From: Pseudomonas sp. NFIX28
Lineage (GTDB): Bacteria; Pseudomonadota; Gammaproteobacteria; Pseudomonadales; Pseudomonadaceae
Direction of reading: 5' to 3'
DNA length: 64,000 bases
Assembly (NCBI RefSeq): GCF_900107395.1
Contig: NZ_FNPW01000008.1
Coordinates: forward strand, 62,001-126,000
Each line of letters opens with the position of its first letter. The first letter of the stretch is position 1. A model generated the notes under the pieces. The model did not search any database. It was not told where the DNA came from and saw only the letters and a list, made by a program, of their open reading frames with translations. The translations under genes were made by a program, and so were the position numbers. Below are positions 28,601 through 35,886 of this stretch, one piece after another.

Positions 28601-29206
28601 GTCTTGTCGAGCATGCACAGCGATATCCGCGTGGTGCCGAACATGTTGCCGGCCGACCCCTGGGCCACGCTCACCAGTCGCCGCGGCACCTCGCGCAAGC
28701 CACGAGTGGGCTGGGGCGGTGGCACCAGCCATACCGGCGACTTGGAAATCATCGCCGAGACAGTGCGCGAGCTGGCCAACGAGGTCGACTGGGTGTTCTT
28801 CGGCATGTGCCCGGACGAGCTGCGTCCCTACGTGCATGAGTTCCATCCGGTGGTAGGCCTGCAGGCCTATCCGTTCAAGCTGGCGAGCCTCAACCTCGAC
28901 CTGGCCCTGGCACCGCTGGAATTCCATATCTTCAACGACTGCAAGAGCAACCTGCGCCTGCTGGAATACGGCGCCTGCGGTTATCCGGTGATTTGCACCG
29001 ACACCGAGGCCTATCGCGGCTATTTGCCGTGTACCAAGGTCGTAAGCAACAGCACCCAGGAGTGGATCGAGGCGATCCGCATGCACCTGGCCGACCCCGA
29101 CGCCAGCTACCGCATGGGCGATGCACTGCGCGAGGAAGTCCTGCGCGACTACATGCTGCGCGGGAACAACCTGAACCTGTGGATGCAGGGGTGGTTGCCC
29201 GACTGA
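25634..29206 (+). CDS. multidomain glycosyltransferase, flagellin glycosylation
   Basis: The 1190-residue protein holds several transferase modules. Residues 1-250 are a GT2 domain (VSIVIPAFNPRFFSQAFESALAQTWEQ, DDSAGDE, KILCDDDRLF). About 330-540 is a degenerate GT2-like module (IYSDEGALVEG, VFKPDFNLDL). About 575-840 is a second complete GT2 domain (PLVSIIIQAGDSLAALQHC, VVGARMLALDGSIVHAG, YGLGDVDLCLRINDNG). About 870-1190 is a GT1/GT4-like end (VGWGGGTSHTGDLEI, CKSNLRLLEYGACGYPVI). Such proteins between flgL and fliC attach or extend flagellin sugars (compare fgt genes of P. syringae). It starts at GTG and is followed by a terminator. Confidence 0.85.
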   Translation: MNQRPLVSIVIPAFNPRFFSQAFESALAQTWEQVEIVICDDSAGDEIRAAVEAIAQPPHPVRYVRNPQRLGLQKNLLRCVEEARGELIKILCDDDRLFAPSIAMQAQVLVDHPEINLVCALRMLSDAGNFILPPRVENARLSPNDAMLKGDDMLAILESTPRNFLGNFSSTLMRRADVLELLPALTQEGAGFVALLDLALFVCLMRRGNLALLNTVLSTERLYPERLSKQPEMQRAEKLEWDWLAQMLAARSGESAPASGWVRCVDLAKMSEPSWQWDELCVSRVLGNRNTVVSGRVGGESESYAEFYQEWLAIRRFSETEKRHLPQRIASWPVRPQIVPIVIDLDADGMALESTLQSLGQQLYAPQAILVLSNAECAEHERVLQLPLEMQWPQQLNALVPQLEGCHWFYLLRAGDTLQESALLILAERIAGTPGALCIYSDEGALVEGEPSDPVFKPDFNLDLMRGYPYVGRTLAFERQRFMALGGFQAHFGELAPHDLLWRLVEEAGPQTIEHIAEIQLQSLFNYADWLSLPEVIEGNAGLVGAHLERIGVEHRIGHDEMPLLNRIDYLHPRRPLVSIIIQAGDSLAALQHCTESLIEKTAYNHYQILIVDSGSRDPAMAGWLEAMAQMGTDMLQVLRFSGAGGAAAIGNYAAQQARGEYLLLLSPNSLIGTGDWLDEMLNHAQRPEVGVVGARMLALDGSIVHAGLILGLAGAASSPFYGEAASARGYMQRLQVPQSWSAVSGDCLMVRKEVFDSVGGFDEVEYVYGLGDVDLCLRINDNGYLVVWTPYASVLQSAPREVSQAPGQLALQERENETFYRRWMPKIARDPAYNPALSLGYSSFSLEAGLRNNWNPFCSRAVPLVLGLPVNSSAVGHYRVTAPLAELEATGRLIGRVAYESPSTVEIERIAPDSIILQCRYSDGAVSDILRMKKYSSALRVFELDDYVVSAPKKNTHARNQPVNTEAMLRQGIALCDRVVVTTQPLADVLSSMHSDIRVVPNMLPADPWATLTSRRGTSRKPRVGWGGGTSHTGDLEIIAETVRELANEVDWVFFGMCPDELRPYVHEFHPVVGLQAYPFKLASLNLDLALAPLEFHIFNDCKSNLRLLEYGACGYPVICTDTEAYRGYLPCTKVVSNSTQEWIEAIRMHLADPDASYRMGDALREEVLRDYMLRGNNLNLWMQGWLPD

Positions 29207-29223
29207 GGGCGGCGCAAACCCGA

Positions 29224-29254
29224 CAAGCCAGGCTTTCCACGCCTGGCTTTTTTT
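29224..29254 (+). terminator. rho-independent terminator after first glycosyltransferase
   Basis: AAGCCAGGC pairs with GCCTGGCTT around TTTCCAC and is followed by a T-run. Confidence 0.92.
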
Positions 29255-29538
29255 ATGGCGCTCATTGGCTGGCCGGCTGGGGTTGGAGAAGCGGGTTTTT
29301 CGCGGTTGCAGGCGTTCCTCGTTGTGCGGCCCTGCCAGGTGGTCCGGCTGCCCCCGGGCCGGGGGGGCGGGACCCAGGAGCTGGCGCGTTTCCTGCAAGC
29401 CCCCCTGAATATCGCCATAAAACGAGCGCTCGCCGCCTAATCGTGCAGCGCCGCCACCGGCACAAGGTTTTATCCAGAAGGCCCGCAAAAAGCTCGTTGC
29501 AGCTTGGCAGAGCCCTGTGACGTACAAGAGGGGAGACG
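29255..29538. other. intergenic region before the CDP-sugar operon
   Basis: This gap of 284 bases contains no credible gene. It must hold the promoter of the downstream operon, but I cannot point to a clear sigma-70, sigma-54 or sigma-28 site. Confidence 0.5.
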
Positions 29539-30312
29539 ATGAAGGCAGTTATTTTGGCGGGTGGCCTGGGCACGCGCATCAGCGAGGAGTCCCATCTCAA
29601 GCCCAAGCCGATGATCGAGATTGGCGGCAAGCCAATTCTCTGGCACATCATGAAGCAGTACTCCGCCCACGGCATTCACGACTTCGTGATCTGCCTGGGC
29701 TACAAGGGGTACGCGATCAAGGATTTCTTCGCCAACTACTTCCTGCACACCTCCGACGTCACCTTCGACATGCGGGAAAACCGCATGGACGTTCACCAGA
29801 ACTACAGCGAGCCCTGGCGCGTGACCCTCATCGACACCGGTGAGGAAACCATGACCGGCGGCCGACTGCGCCGCGCCGGGCGCTACCTGGAGAATGAAGA
29901 AGCCTTCTGCTTCACCTATGGCGACGGCGTGTCCGACCTGAATATCGGCGCCCTGGTGGATTTCCACCTGGCCCACGGCAAGCTGGCGACGGTCACGGCG
30001 GTGCAGCCGCCTGGCCGCTACGGCGCCCTGGAGCGCAACGGCGACAGCGTCCTGGGCTTCACCGAAAAGCCCCGCGGTGACGGTGGCTGGATCAACGGCG
30101 GGTTCTTTGTGCTGTCGCCCAAGGTGCTGCCGCTGGTGACCGCCGACGACACCGTGTGGGAAGCCGACCCGCTGACCACCCTGGCCCGGCAAGGCCAATT
30201 GCACGCCTTCCAGCACGACGGCTTCTGGCATCCGATGGACACCCTGCGTGACAAGAACCACCTGGAGCAGCTCTGGCAGAGCGGGGAGGCCCCATGGAAG
30301 CAATGGGACTGA
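29539..30312 (+). CDS. rfbF: glucose-1-phosphate cytidylyltransferase
   Basis: The 257-residue nucleotidyltransferase has the signature MKAVILAGGLGTRISEESHL with KPKPMIEIGGKPILWHIMK, and FTYGDGVSDLNI, which is diagnostic of RfbF rather than RmlA. It makes CDP-glucose from CTP and glucose-1-phosphate, the first step of CDP-6-deoxyhexose synthesis. It has a GAGGGGAGA ribosome site. rfbG overlaps its end by 19 bases. Confidence 0.95.
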   Translation: MKAVILAGGLGTRISEESHLKPKPMIEIGGKPILWHIMKQYSAHGIHDFVICLGYKGYAIKDFFANYFLHTSDVTFDMRENRMDVHQNYSEPWRVTLIDTGEETMTGGRLRRAGRYLENEEAFCFTYGDGVSDLNIGALVDFHLAHGKLATVTAVQPPGRYGALERNGDSVLGFTEKPRGDGGWINGGFFVLSPKVLPLVTADDTVWEADPLTTLARQGQLHAFQHDGFWHPMDTLRDKNHLEQLWQSGEAPWKQWD

Positions 30313-31376
30313 GCCCGCAGTTCTGGCGCGGCAAGCGCGTCCTGCTGACCGGCCACACCGGCTTCAAGGGCAGCTGGCTGACCCTGTGGCTGCAAAGCCT
30401 GGGGGCTGAGGTCAGCGGTTTTTCCCTGGACCCTGCGACCGAGCCCAGCCTGTTCGAGCTGGCGCGGGTGGCCGAGGGCATCAACGACCAGCGCGGCGAC
30501 TTGCGCGACCTCGGCGCCTTGCTGGAGCTGATCGCCGAGACCCAGCCGGAAATCGTCCTGCACCTGGCGGCGCAACCGCTGGTGCGCGAGGGCTATCGCG
30601 ATCCGCTGGGCACTTACTCCAGCAACGTGATGGGAACGCTGAACCTGCTGGAAGCGATCCGCCAGGTCGGCGGCGTGCGCGCCTGCGTGCTGGTGACCAC
30701 CGACAAGGTCTACGCCAACCAGGAATGGCTGTGGCCGTACCGCGAAAACGAAGCCCTGGGCGGGCATGACCCTTACAGCAGCAGCAAAGCGTGCTGCGAA
30801 TTGCTGGCGCAGTCCTACGCCGCCTCTTTCTTCCCGGCCGAGCGTTATGCCGAACATGGCCTGGCCCTGGCCACGGCGCGCGCCGGCAACGTGCTGGGCG
30901 GCGGCGATTTTGCTCCCGAACGGTTGATTCCCGATGTGCTCAAGGCCTGGTCGGCCGACGAGCCGGTGACCCTGCGCTACCCGCAGGCGGTGCGCCCATG
31001 GCAGCACGCCCTGGAACCGCTGGCCGGCTACCTGCAACTGGCCGCCGGGCTCTACGAGCAGGGGCCGCAGTTCGCCGGGGCCTGGAATTTCGGGCCGAGC
31101 GAAGCGGACATGTGCAGCGTCGGCGAAGTGGTCGAGCTGCTGGCCGCACGCTGGCCGGCGGCCCCCGGGCTGCGGATCGAACCGAGCGAACTGCACGAGG
31201 CCGGTTTGTTGCGCCTGGACAGCAGTCGCGCCCGCCAGTTGCTAGCCTGGCAGCCACGCTGGACGCTGCAGCAATGCCTGGCGCAAACCCTGGACTGGCA
31301 CCTGGCCTGGCAGCGTGGCGACGACATGCGCGCCGTCACCCTCGAGCAACTGGACCTGTATCGGGGGGCGCTGTGA
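30294..31376 (+). CDS. rfbG: CDP-glucose 4,6-dehydratase
   Basis: The 360-residue short-chain dehydrogenase has the NAD motif TGHTGFKGSW, the catalytic TTDKVYAN strand and the PYSSSKACCE Tyr-x3-Lys region. It produces CDP-4-keto-6-deoxyglucose. It overlaps rfbF upstream and the epimerase gene downstream (GTGA), so translation is probably coupled. Confidence 0.95.
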   Translation: MEAMGLSPQFWRGKRVLLTGHTGFKGSWLTLWLQSLGAEVSGFSLDPATEPSLFELARVAEGINDQRGDLRDLGALLELIAETQPEIVLHLAAQPLVREGYRDPLGTYSSNVMGTLNLLEAIRQVGGVRACVLVTTDKVYANQEWLWPYRENEALGGHDPYSSSKACCELLAQSYAASFFPAERYAEHGLALATARAGNVLGGGDFAPERLIPDVLKAWSADEPVTLRYPQAVRPWQHALEPLAGYLQLAAGLYEQGPQFAGAWNFGPSEADMCSVGEVVELLAARWPAAPGLRIEPSELHEAGLLRLDSSRARQLLAWQPRWTLQQCLAQTLDWHLAWQRGDDMRAVTLEQLDLYRGAL

Positions 31377-31933
31377 GCGAGTTTTCCTTGAAACAGCTGC
31401 CGCTGGCCGGGCTGTTCAGCGTCCAGCACAAGCGCTTCGAAGATCAGCGCGGACATTTCGCCCGGCTGTTCTGCGAAGGCAGCCTGAGTGCATTCGGCAG
31501 CGAGTTTCATATCCGTCAGATCAACCATTCCTGTACCCGCGAGAAGGGCAGTGTGCGCGGTCTGCATTACCAGAACGCCAATGCCCCGGAAGCCAAGCTG
31601 ATTACCTGCCTGCGCGGCGAGGTGTGGGATGTGGCGGTGGATCTGCGTCCGGACTCCGAAACCTTTCTGCACTGGCACGCCGAGTACTTGAAGGCCGGCG
31701 ATGGCCGTAGCCTGCTGATCCCGGCCGGCTTCGCCCACGGTTTTCAGACCCTCACCGACGACGCCGAGCTGCTCTACCTGCACAGCGCCGATTACGCCCC
31801 GGAGCATGAGGGCGGGCTGTCGGTGAACGATCCACGGCTGGCGATTGCCTGGCCGTTGCCTGTCAATAATCTGTCGGCCAGGGATGCCAGCCATCCCTGG
31901 CTCGATGCCGAGTTCGCTGGAGTGCGTCTATGA
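31373..31933 (+). CDS. dTDP-4-dehydrorhamnose 3,5-epimerase-like protein
   Basis: The 186-residue cupin protein has the RmlC pattern: FEDQRGHFARLF, INHSCTREKGSVRGLHYQ with the catalytic His, GEVWDVAVDLRP, and IPAGFAHGFQTL. In this operon it most likely epimerises the CDP-4-keto-6-deoxyhexose at C3, C5 or both. The GTG start lies inside the rfbG stop. The exact sugar specificity cannot be read from sequence. Confidence 0.88.
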   Translation: MSEFSLKQLPLAGLFSVQHKRFEDQRGHFARLFCEGSLSAFGSEFHIRQINHSCTREKGSVRGLHYQNANAPEAKLITCLRGEVWDVAVDLRPDSETFLHWHAEYLKAGDGRSLLIPAGFAHGFQTLTDDAELLYLHSADYAPEHEGGLSVNDPRLAIAWPLPVNNLSARDASHPWLDAEFAGVRL

Positions 31934-33156
31934 ACTGCCGCGGTTGTGGCACCCCGTTGAGCCTGCCCCTGATCGACCTGGGCACCTCACCGCCGTCCAA
32001 CGCCTACCTGCGGGCCGAGCAACTGGAGCAGGCCGAGCAGTGGGTGCCGCTGAAGGTCCAGGTGTGCCAGGCCTGCTGGCTGGTGCAGACCGAGGACTAC
32101 ACCCGCGCCGACAGCCTGTTCGATGCCGACTACGCGTATTTCAGCTCCTACTCCAGCACCTGGCTCAAGCATGCCGAGCGCTACGTGGCCGAGATGGTCG
32201 AGCGTTTCGCCCTGGGGGCCGACAGCCGGGTAGTGGAAGTCGCGGCCAACGACGGCTACCTGCTGCAATACGTGGCCGGGCGTGGCATCGCTTGCCTGGG
32301 CGTCGAGCCGACCCACAGCACGGCGCAGGCGGCGCGGCAGAAGGGCCTGGAGATTCGCGAACTGTTCTTCGGCCGCGAGGCCGCGCGCCAGTTGCGCGAA
32401 GAGGGCTGGGCGGCAGACCTGATGGCGGCCAACAACGTGCTGGCCCACGTGCCGGACATCAACGATTTCCTCGGCGGTTTCGCCAGCTTGCTCAAGCCGA
32501 CGGGCGTGGCCACCTTCGAGTTTCCACAGCTGCTGACGCTGATGGCCGGCCAGCAGTTCGACACCCTGTATCACGAGCACTATTCCTACCTGTCGCTGAG
32601 CGCGGTGCAGGCGCTGTGCGAGCGCAATGGCCTGGAAGTCTTCGACGTCAGCCAGTTGCCGACCCACGGCGGTTCGCTGCGGGTTTTCGTGCAGCGCAGC
32701 GACGGCCCGCGCCGCGCCGTGCAGGCCGCGGTGCAACAACAGTTGCAGCTCGAGCTGCAAGCCGGGGTCAAGACCGCCGAGTATTACGCGACCCTGGCGC
32801 CGGCCGCCGAGCGGATCAAGCATGAGCTGCTGCGCTTTTTGCTGCAGGCCAAGGCCGAAGGCAAGCGGGTGGTGGGCTACGGCGCCGCGGCCAAGGGCAA
32901 CACCTTGCTCAATTACGCCGGGATCAAGCCGGACCTGCTGGCCTGGGTCGCCGACGCCAGCCCGCACAAGCAGGGCAAGTTCCTGCCCGGCAGCAGGATT
33001 GCGGTGGTCGCGCCAGAGCGTATCGAGATTGAGCGCCCGGACTATGTCCTGGTGCTGCCGTGGAACCTGTTGCAGGAAGTCAGCGAACAGTTGGCGCATG
33101 TCCGGCAGTGGGGCGCGCGCTTCGTGATCGCCGTGCCCGAGTTGAAGCTGCTGTGA
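31930..33156 (+). CDS. sugar C-methyltransferase (TylC3/NovU-like)
   Basis: The 408-residue protein has three parts: a Cys4 putative zinc site (CRGC near the start and VCQAC around residue 50), a SAM-binding domain (VVEVAANDGYLLQY), and a C-terminal domain of the C-methyltransferase type (VVGYGAAAKGNTLLNYAGIKP, HKQGKFLPGS). The relatives C-methylate 4-keto-6-deoxy sugars at C3. This points to a branched, C-methylated sugar. Start and stop overlap the neighbouring genes by four bases. Confidence 0.85.
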   Translation: MNCRGCGTPLSLPLIDLGTSPPSNAYLRAEQLEQAEQWVPLKVQVCQACWLVQTEDYTRADSLFDADYAYFSSYSSTWLKHAERYVAEMVERFALGADSRVVEVAANDGYLLQYVAGRGIACLGVEPTHSTAQAARQKGLEIRELFFGREAARQLREEGWAADLMAANNVLAHVPDINDFLGGFASLLKPTGVATFEFPQLLTLMAGQQFDTLYHEHYSYLSLSAVQALCERNGLEVFDVSQLPTHGGSLRVFVQRSDGPRRAVQAAVQQQLQLELQAGVKTAEYYATLAPAAERIKHELLRFLLQAKAEGKRVVGYGAAAKGNTLLNYAGIKPDLLAWVADASPHKQGKFLPGSRIAVVAPERIEIERPDYVLVLPWNLLQEVSEQLAHVRQWGARFVIAVPELKLL

Positions 33157-34019
33157 CGGGCCTGAAGGTACTCGTCACCGGGGCCAGTGGTTTTGTCGGC
33201 CGGCACCTGGTCGCCGCCTTGCTGGCGCGCGGGTGCCAGGTCCGGGCGCTGGCCCGCGACCCGCAGAAGCTGGCCGGCATGCCCTGGGCCGCGGCGGTGG
33301 AGCAGGTGACGGCGGACGTGCATGGCGCCGACACCGATATCGCCGCCCTGGTCGACGGCGTCGATGCCCTGGTGCACCTGGCCTGGCCGGGCCTGCCGAA
33401 CTACAAGGCGCTGTTTCACTTTGAGCACAACCTGATGGCCGACTACCGGTTCATCAAGGCCGCGGTGGAGGCGGGCGTGGCCCAGGTCATGGTCACCGGC
33501 ACCTGTTTCGAATACGGCATGCAGAGCGGCCCGCTCGACGAGCAGGTGCCGGCGCAGCCGAGCAATCCCTACGGGCTGGCCAAGCACAGCCTGCGGCTGT
33601 TCCTCGAGAGCCTGCAGCAGCAAGTGCCTTTCACCCTGCAATGGGTGCGGCTGTTCTACCTCTACGGCGACGGGCAGAACCCCAACAGCCTGCTGGCCGC
33701 CCTGGACCGGGCGATCGACGCCGGCGATGCGGTGTTCGACATGTCCGCCGGCGAACAGCTGCGCGATTACCTGGCCATCGAGGACGCTGCCGCCAACCTT
33801 GCGGCGCTGCTGTTGCGGCGGGAGTTTTGCGGCGTGGTCAATTGTTCCAGCGGCCAGCCGATATCGGTGCGGGCGCTGGTCGAGCGGCGGGTGCGCGAGC
33901 GCGGCTCGATGATCCGCCTGAACCTGGGGCATTACCCTTATCCCACCCACGAACCCATGGCGTTCTGGGGGGCGAACCAGCGCCTGCAACAACTATTGGG
34001 AGCAGAACATGGGGCATGA
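33153..34019 (+). CDS. NAD-dependent epimerase/dehydratase, likely 4-ketoreductase
   Basis: The 288-residue SDR has the cofactor motif VTGASGFVGRHL, a TGTCFEYG active-site strand and the NPYGLAKHSLR Tyr-x3-Lys pair. In this operon it would reduce the 4-keto group of the CDP-sugar as the last step; this role is inferred. It begins at a GTG overlapping the methyltransferase stop and overlaps the next gene by 11 bases. Confidence 0.82.
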   Translation: MTGLKVLVTGASGFVGRHLVAALLARGCQVRALARDPQKLAGMPWAAAVEQVTADVHGADTDIAALVDGVDALVHLAWPGLPNYKALFHFEHNLMADYRFIKAAVEAGVAQVMVTGTCFEYGMQSGPLDEQVPAQPSNPYGLAKHSLRLFLESLQQQVPFTLQWVRLFYLYGDGQNPNSLLAALDRAIDAGDAVFDMSAGEQLRDYLAIEDAAANLAALLLRREFCGVVNCSSGQPISVRALVERRVRERGSMIRLNLGHYPYPTHEPMAFWGANQRLQQLLGAEHGA

Positions 34020-35079
34020 GTTGTATCGGGTCATGGACCTGCCGGTGCTGCAGAACCGCACCTTCGCCGACGCGCACAGCGCCAGGGCCTCGGCTTCGGC
34101 CGACATGGTGCTGGTGCAGGACGAGGAGAGCGGCCTGATCTTTAACCAGGCCTTCGACCCCGACAAGTTGAGCTACGACAGCGACTACCAGAACGAGCAG
34201 GCCCATTCGGCGCAGTTCCAGCGTCACTTGCAGGATGTCGAGGGCATCATCGCCCGGCATTTCAAGGGGCGCGAGCTGATCGAGGTCGGTTGCGGCAAGG
34301 GCTATTTCCTCGAGCTGTTGCGCGAGCAGGGCTACCGCATCACCGGCATCGACCCGGCCTACGAGGGCGATAGCGCCGACGTGATCAAGGCGCCGTTTAC
34401 CCGTGGCCTGGGCCTGTCGGCCGATGCCGTGGTGTTGCGCCATGTGCTGGAACATATCGCCGACCCGCGGGCGTTCCTGGCGGAGATGGCCGAGGCCAAC
34501 CAGGGCGGGCAGATCTACATCGAGGTGCCGTGCTTCGACTGGATTGTCGAGCACCGGGCCTGGTTCGACGTGTTTTACGAGCATGTGAACTACTTCCGCC
34601 TGGACGACCTGCGCCGCATGTTTGGCACCGTCCACGAAGCCGGCCATCTGTTCGGCGGCCAGTACCTGTACGTGGTGGCCGACCTCGGCACCTTGCGAGG
34701 GCCGGGCGAGACGCCGGTCGAGCGCCTCGAGATGCCGCGGGATTTCACCGCCAGCATCGAGCGCGCCAAGCAGATCATCCACGAGCAGCCCGAAGCCGGC
34801 TCGGCGATCTGGGGCGCCTCTTCCAAGGGCGTGATCTATTCGCTGTTCCTGCAGCGGGCGGGCGTCTCGGTGGACCAGGTAGTGGATATCAACCCGGCCA
34901 AGCAGGGCCGTTACCTGCCCCTGAGCGGCGCCCGCGTGTCGTCCCCCGAGGAGGTCATGGCGACCTTGCCCGCGGGCGCCAACCTGTTTGTGATGAATTC
35001 CAACTACCTCGAAGAAATCAAGCGCATGACCGATGGACGCTACGTCTATCACGCGGTCGACAGCGCTTCGTTCAAATGA
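34009..35079 (+). CDS. class I SAM methyltransferase with C-terminal C-methyltransferase-like domain
   Basis: The 356-residue protein binds SAM through LIEVGCGKGYFLELL and carries a second domain with GASSKGVIYSLFLQ and NPAKQGRYLPLSGARV, like the end of the preceding sugar methyltransferase. It lacks the N-terminal Cys4 module of that protein. It may methylate the same sugar at another position. The target atom is unknown. Confidence 0.78.
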   Translation: MGHELYRVMDLPVLQNRTFADAHSARASASADMVLVQDEESGLIFNQAFDPDKLSYDSDYQNEQAHSAQFQRHLQDVEGIIARHFKGRELIEVGCGKGYFLELLREQGYRITGIDPAYEGDSADVIKAPFTRGLGLSADAVVLRHVLEHIADPRAFLAEMAEANQGGQIYIEVPCFDWIVEHRAWFDVFYEHVNYFRLDDLRRMFGTVHEAGHLFGGQYLYVVADLGTLRGPGETPVERLEMPRDFTASIERAKQIIHEQPEAGSAIWGASSKGVIYSLFLQRAGVSVDQVVDINPAKQGRYLPLSGARVSSPEEVMATLPAGANLFVMNSNYLEEIKRMTDGRYVYHAVDSASFK

Positions 35080-35098
35080 CGTTTATTGAGACCCGACC

Positions 35099-35836
35099 AT
35101 GACCGACAACACCATCATCCAAGCGTTCGAAGCCGAGTGTCAGGAGCAGATCCGCGCCCAGGGCGAGGACCAGAAACTCAAGGGCCTGGCACGCGACTTC
35201 TTCAACGAGTCCGCCGGCCACAAGTACAGCTATCACTTCTCCTGGATGGGCCGCCCGATCATCCAGCTGCCCCAGGACATGATGGCCATGCAAGAGATCA
35301 TCTGGCGGGTCAAGCCGGACCTGGTGATCGAATGCGGTATCGCCCATGGCGGCTCGATCATCTACTACGCCTCGCTGCTCGAATTGCAGGGCCATGGCGA
35401 AGTGCTGGGCATCGACCTGGATATTCGCGCGCATAACCGCGAAGCCATCGAGAGCCATCCGATGAGCAAGCGCATCAAGATGATCGAAGGCTCGAGCATC
35501 GATCCGGCGATCGCCGAGCAGGTGCGCGCCGCGGCCGCGGGCAAGAAGGTCATTCTGGTGCTGGATTCCAACCACACCCATGAGCACGTGCTCGAAGAGC
35601 TGCGCCTGTATGCGCCGCTGGTGTCGGTGGACAGCTACTGCGTGGTGATGGACACGGTGGTCGAAGACATGCCGGCCGACTTCTTCCCGGACCGCCCATG
35701 GGGCCCGGGCGACAACCCGAAAACCGCGGTCTGGGCCTACCTGGAAGAGAACCGCGACTTCGAGATCGACTATCAGATGCAGAACAAGCTGCTGATCACC
35801 GTGGCGCCGGATGGCTATCTGCGTCGCGTTCGTTGA
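35099..35836 (+). CDS. CmcI-family (cephalosporin hydroxylase-like) methyltransferase
   Basis: The 245-residue protein matches the CmcI/rhamnosyl O-methyltransferase family: FSWMGRPIIQLPQDMMAMQEII, VIECGIAHGGSIIYYASLLE, and VLDSNHTHEHVLEELRLYAPLV. Despite the historical name, members have a SAM methyltransferase fold, and several methylate sugar hydroxyls. It probably O-methylates the flagellar glycan. It lies between sugar genes on the same strand. Confidence 0.83.
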   Translation: MTDNTIIQAFEAECQEQIRAQGEDQKLKGLARDFFNESAGHKYSYHFSWMGRPIIQLPQDMMAMQEIIWRVKPDLVIECGIAHGGSIIYYASLLELQGHGEVLGIDLDIRAHNREAIESHPMSKRIKMIEGSSIDPAIAEQVRAAAAGKKVILVLDSNHTHEHVLEELRLYAPLVSVDSYCVVMDTVVEDMPADFFPDRPWGPGDNPKTAVWAYLEENRDFEIDYQMQNKLLITVAPDGYLRRVR

Positions 35837-35886
35837 ATTAAATGGTTTGCAGGTAACAGCACTTTGCCGGTTGTGGGGAAACACTG

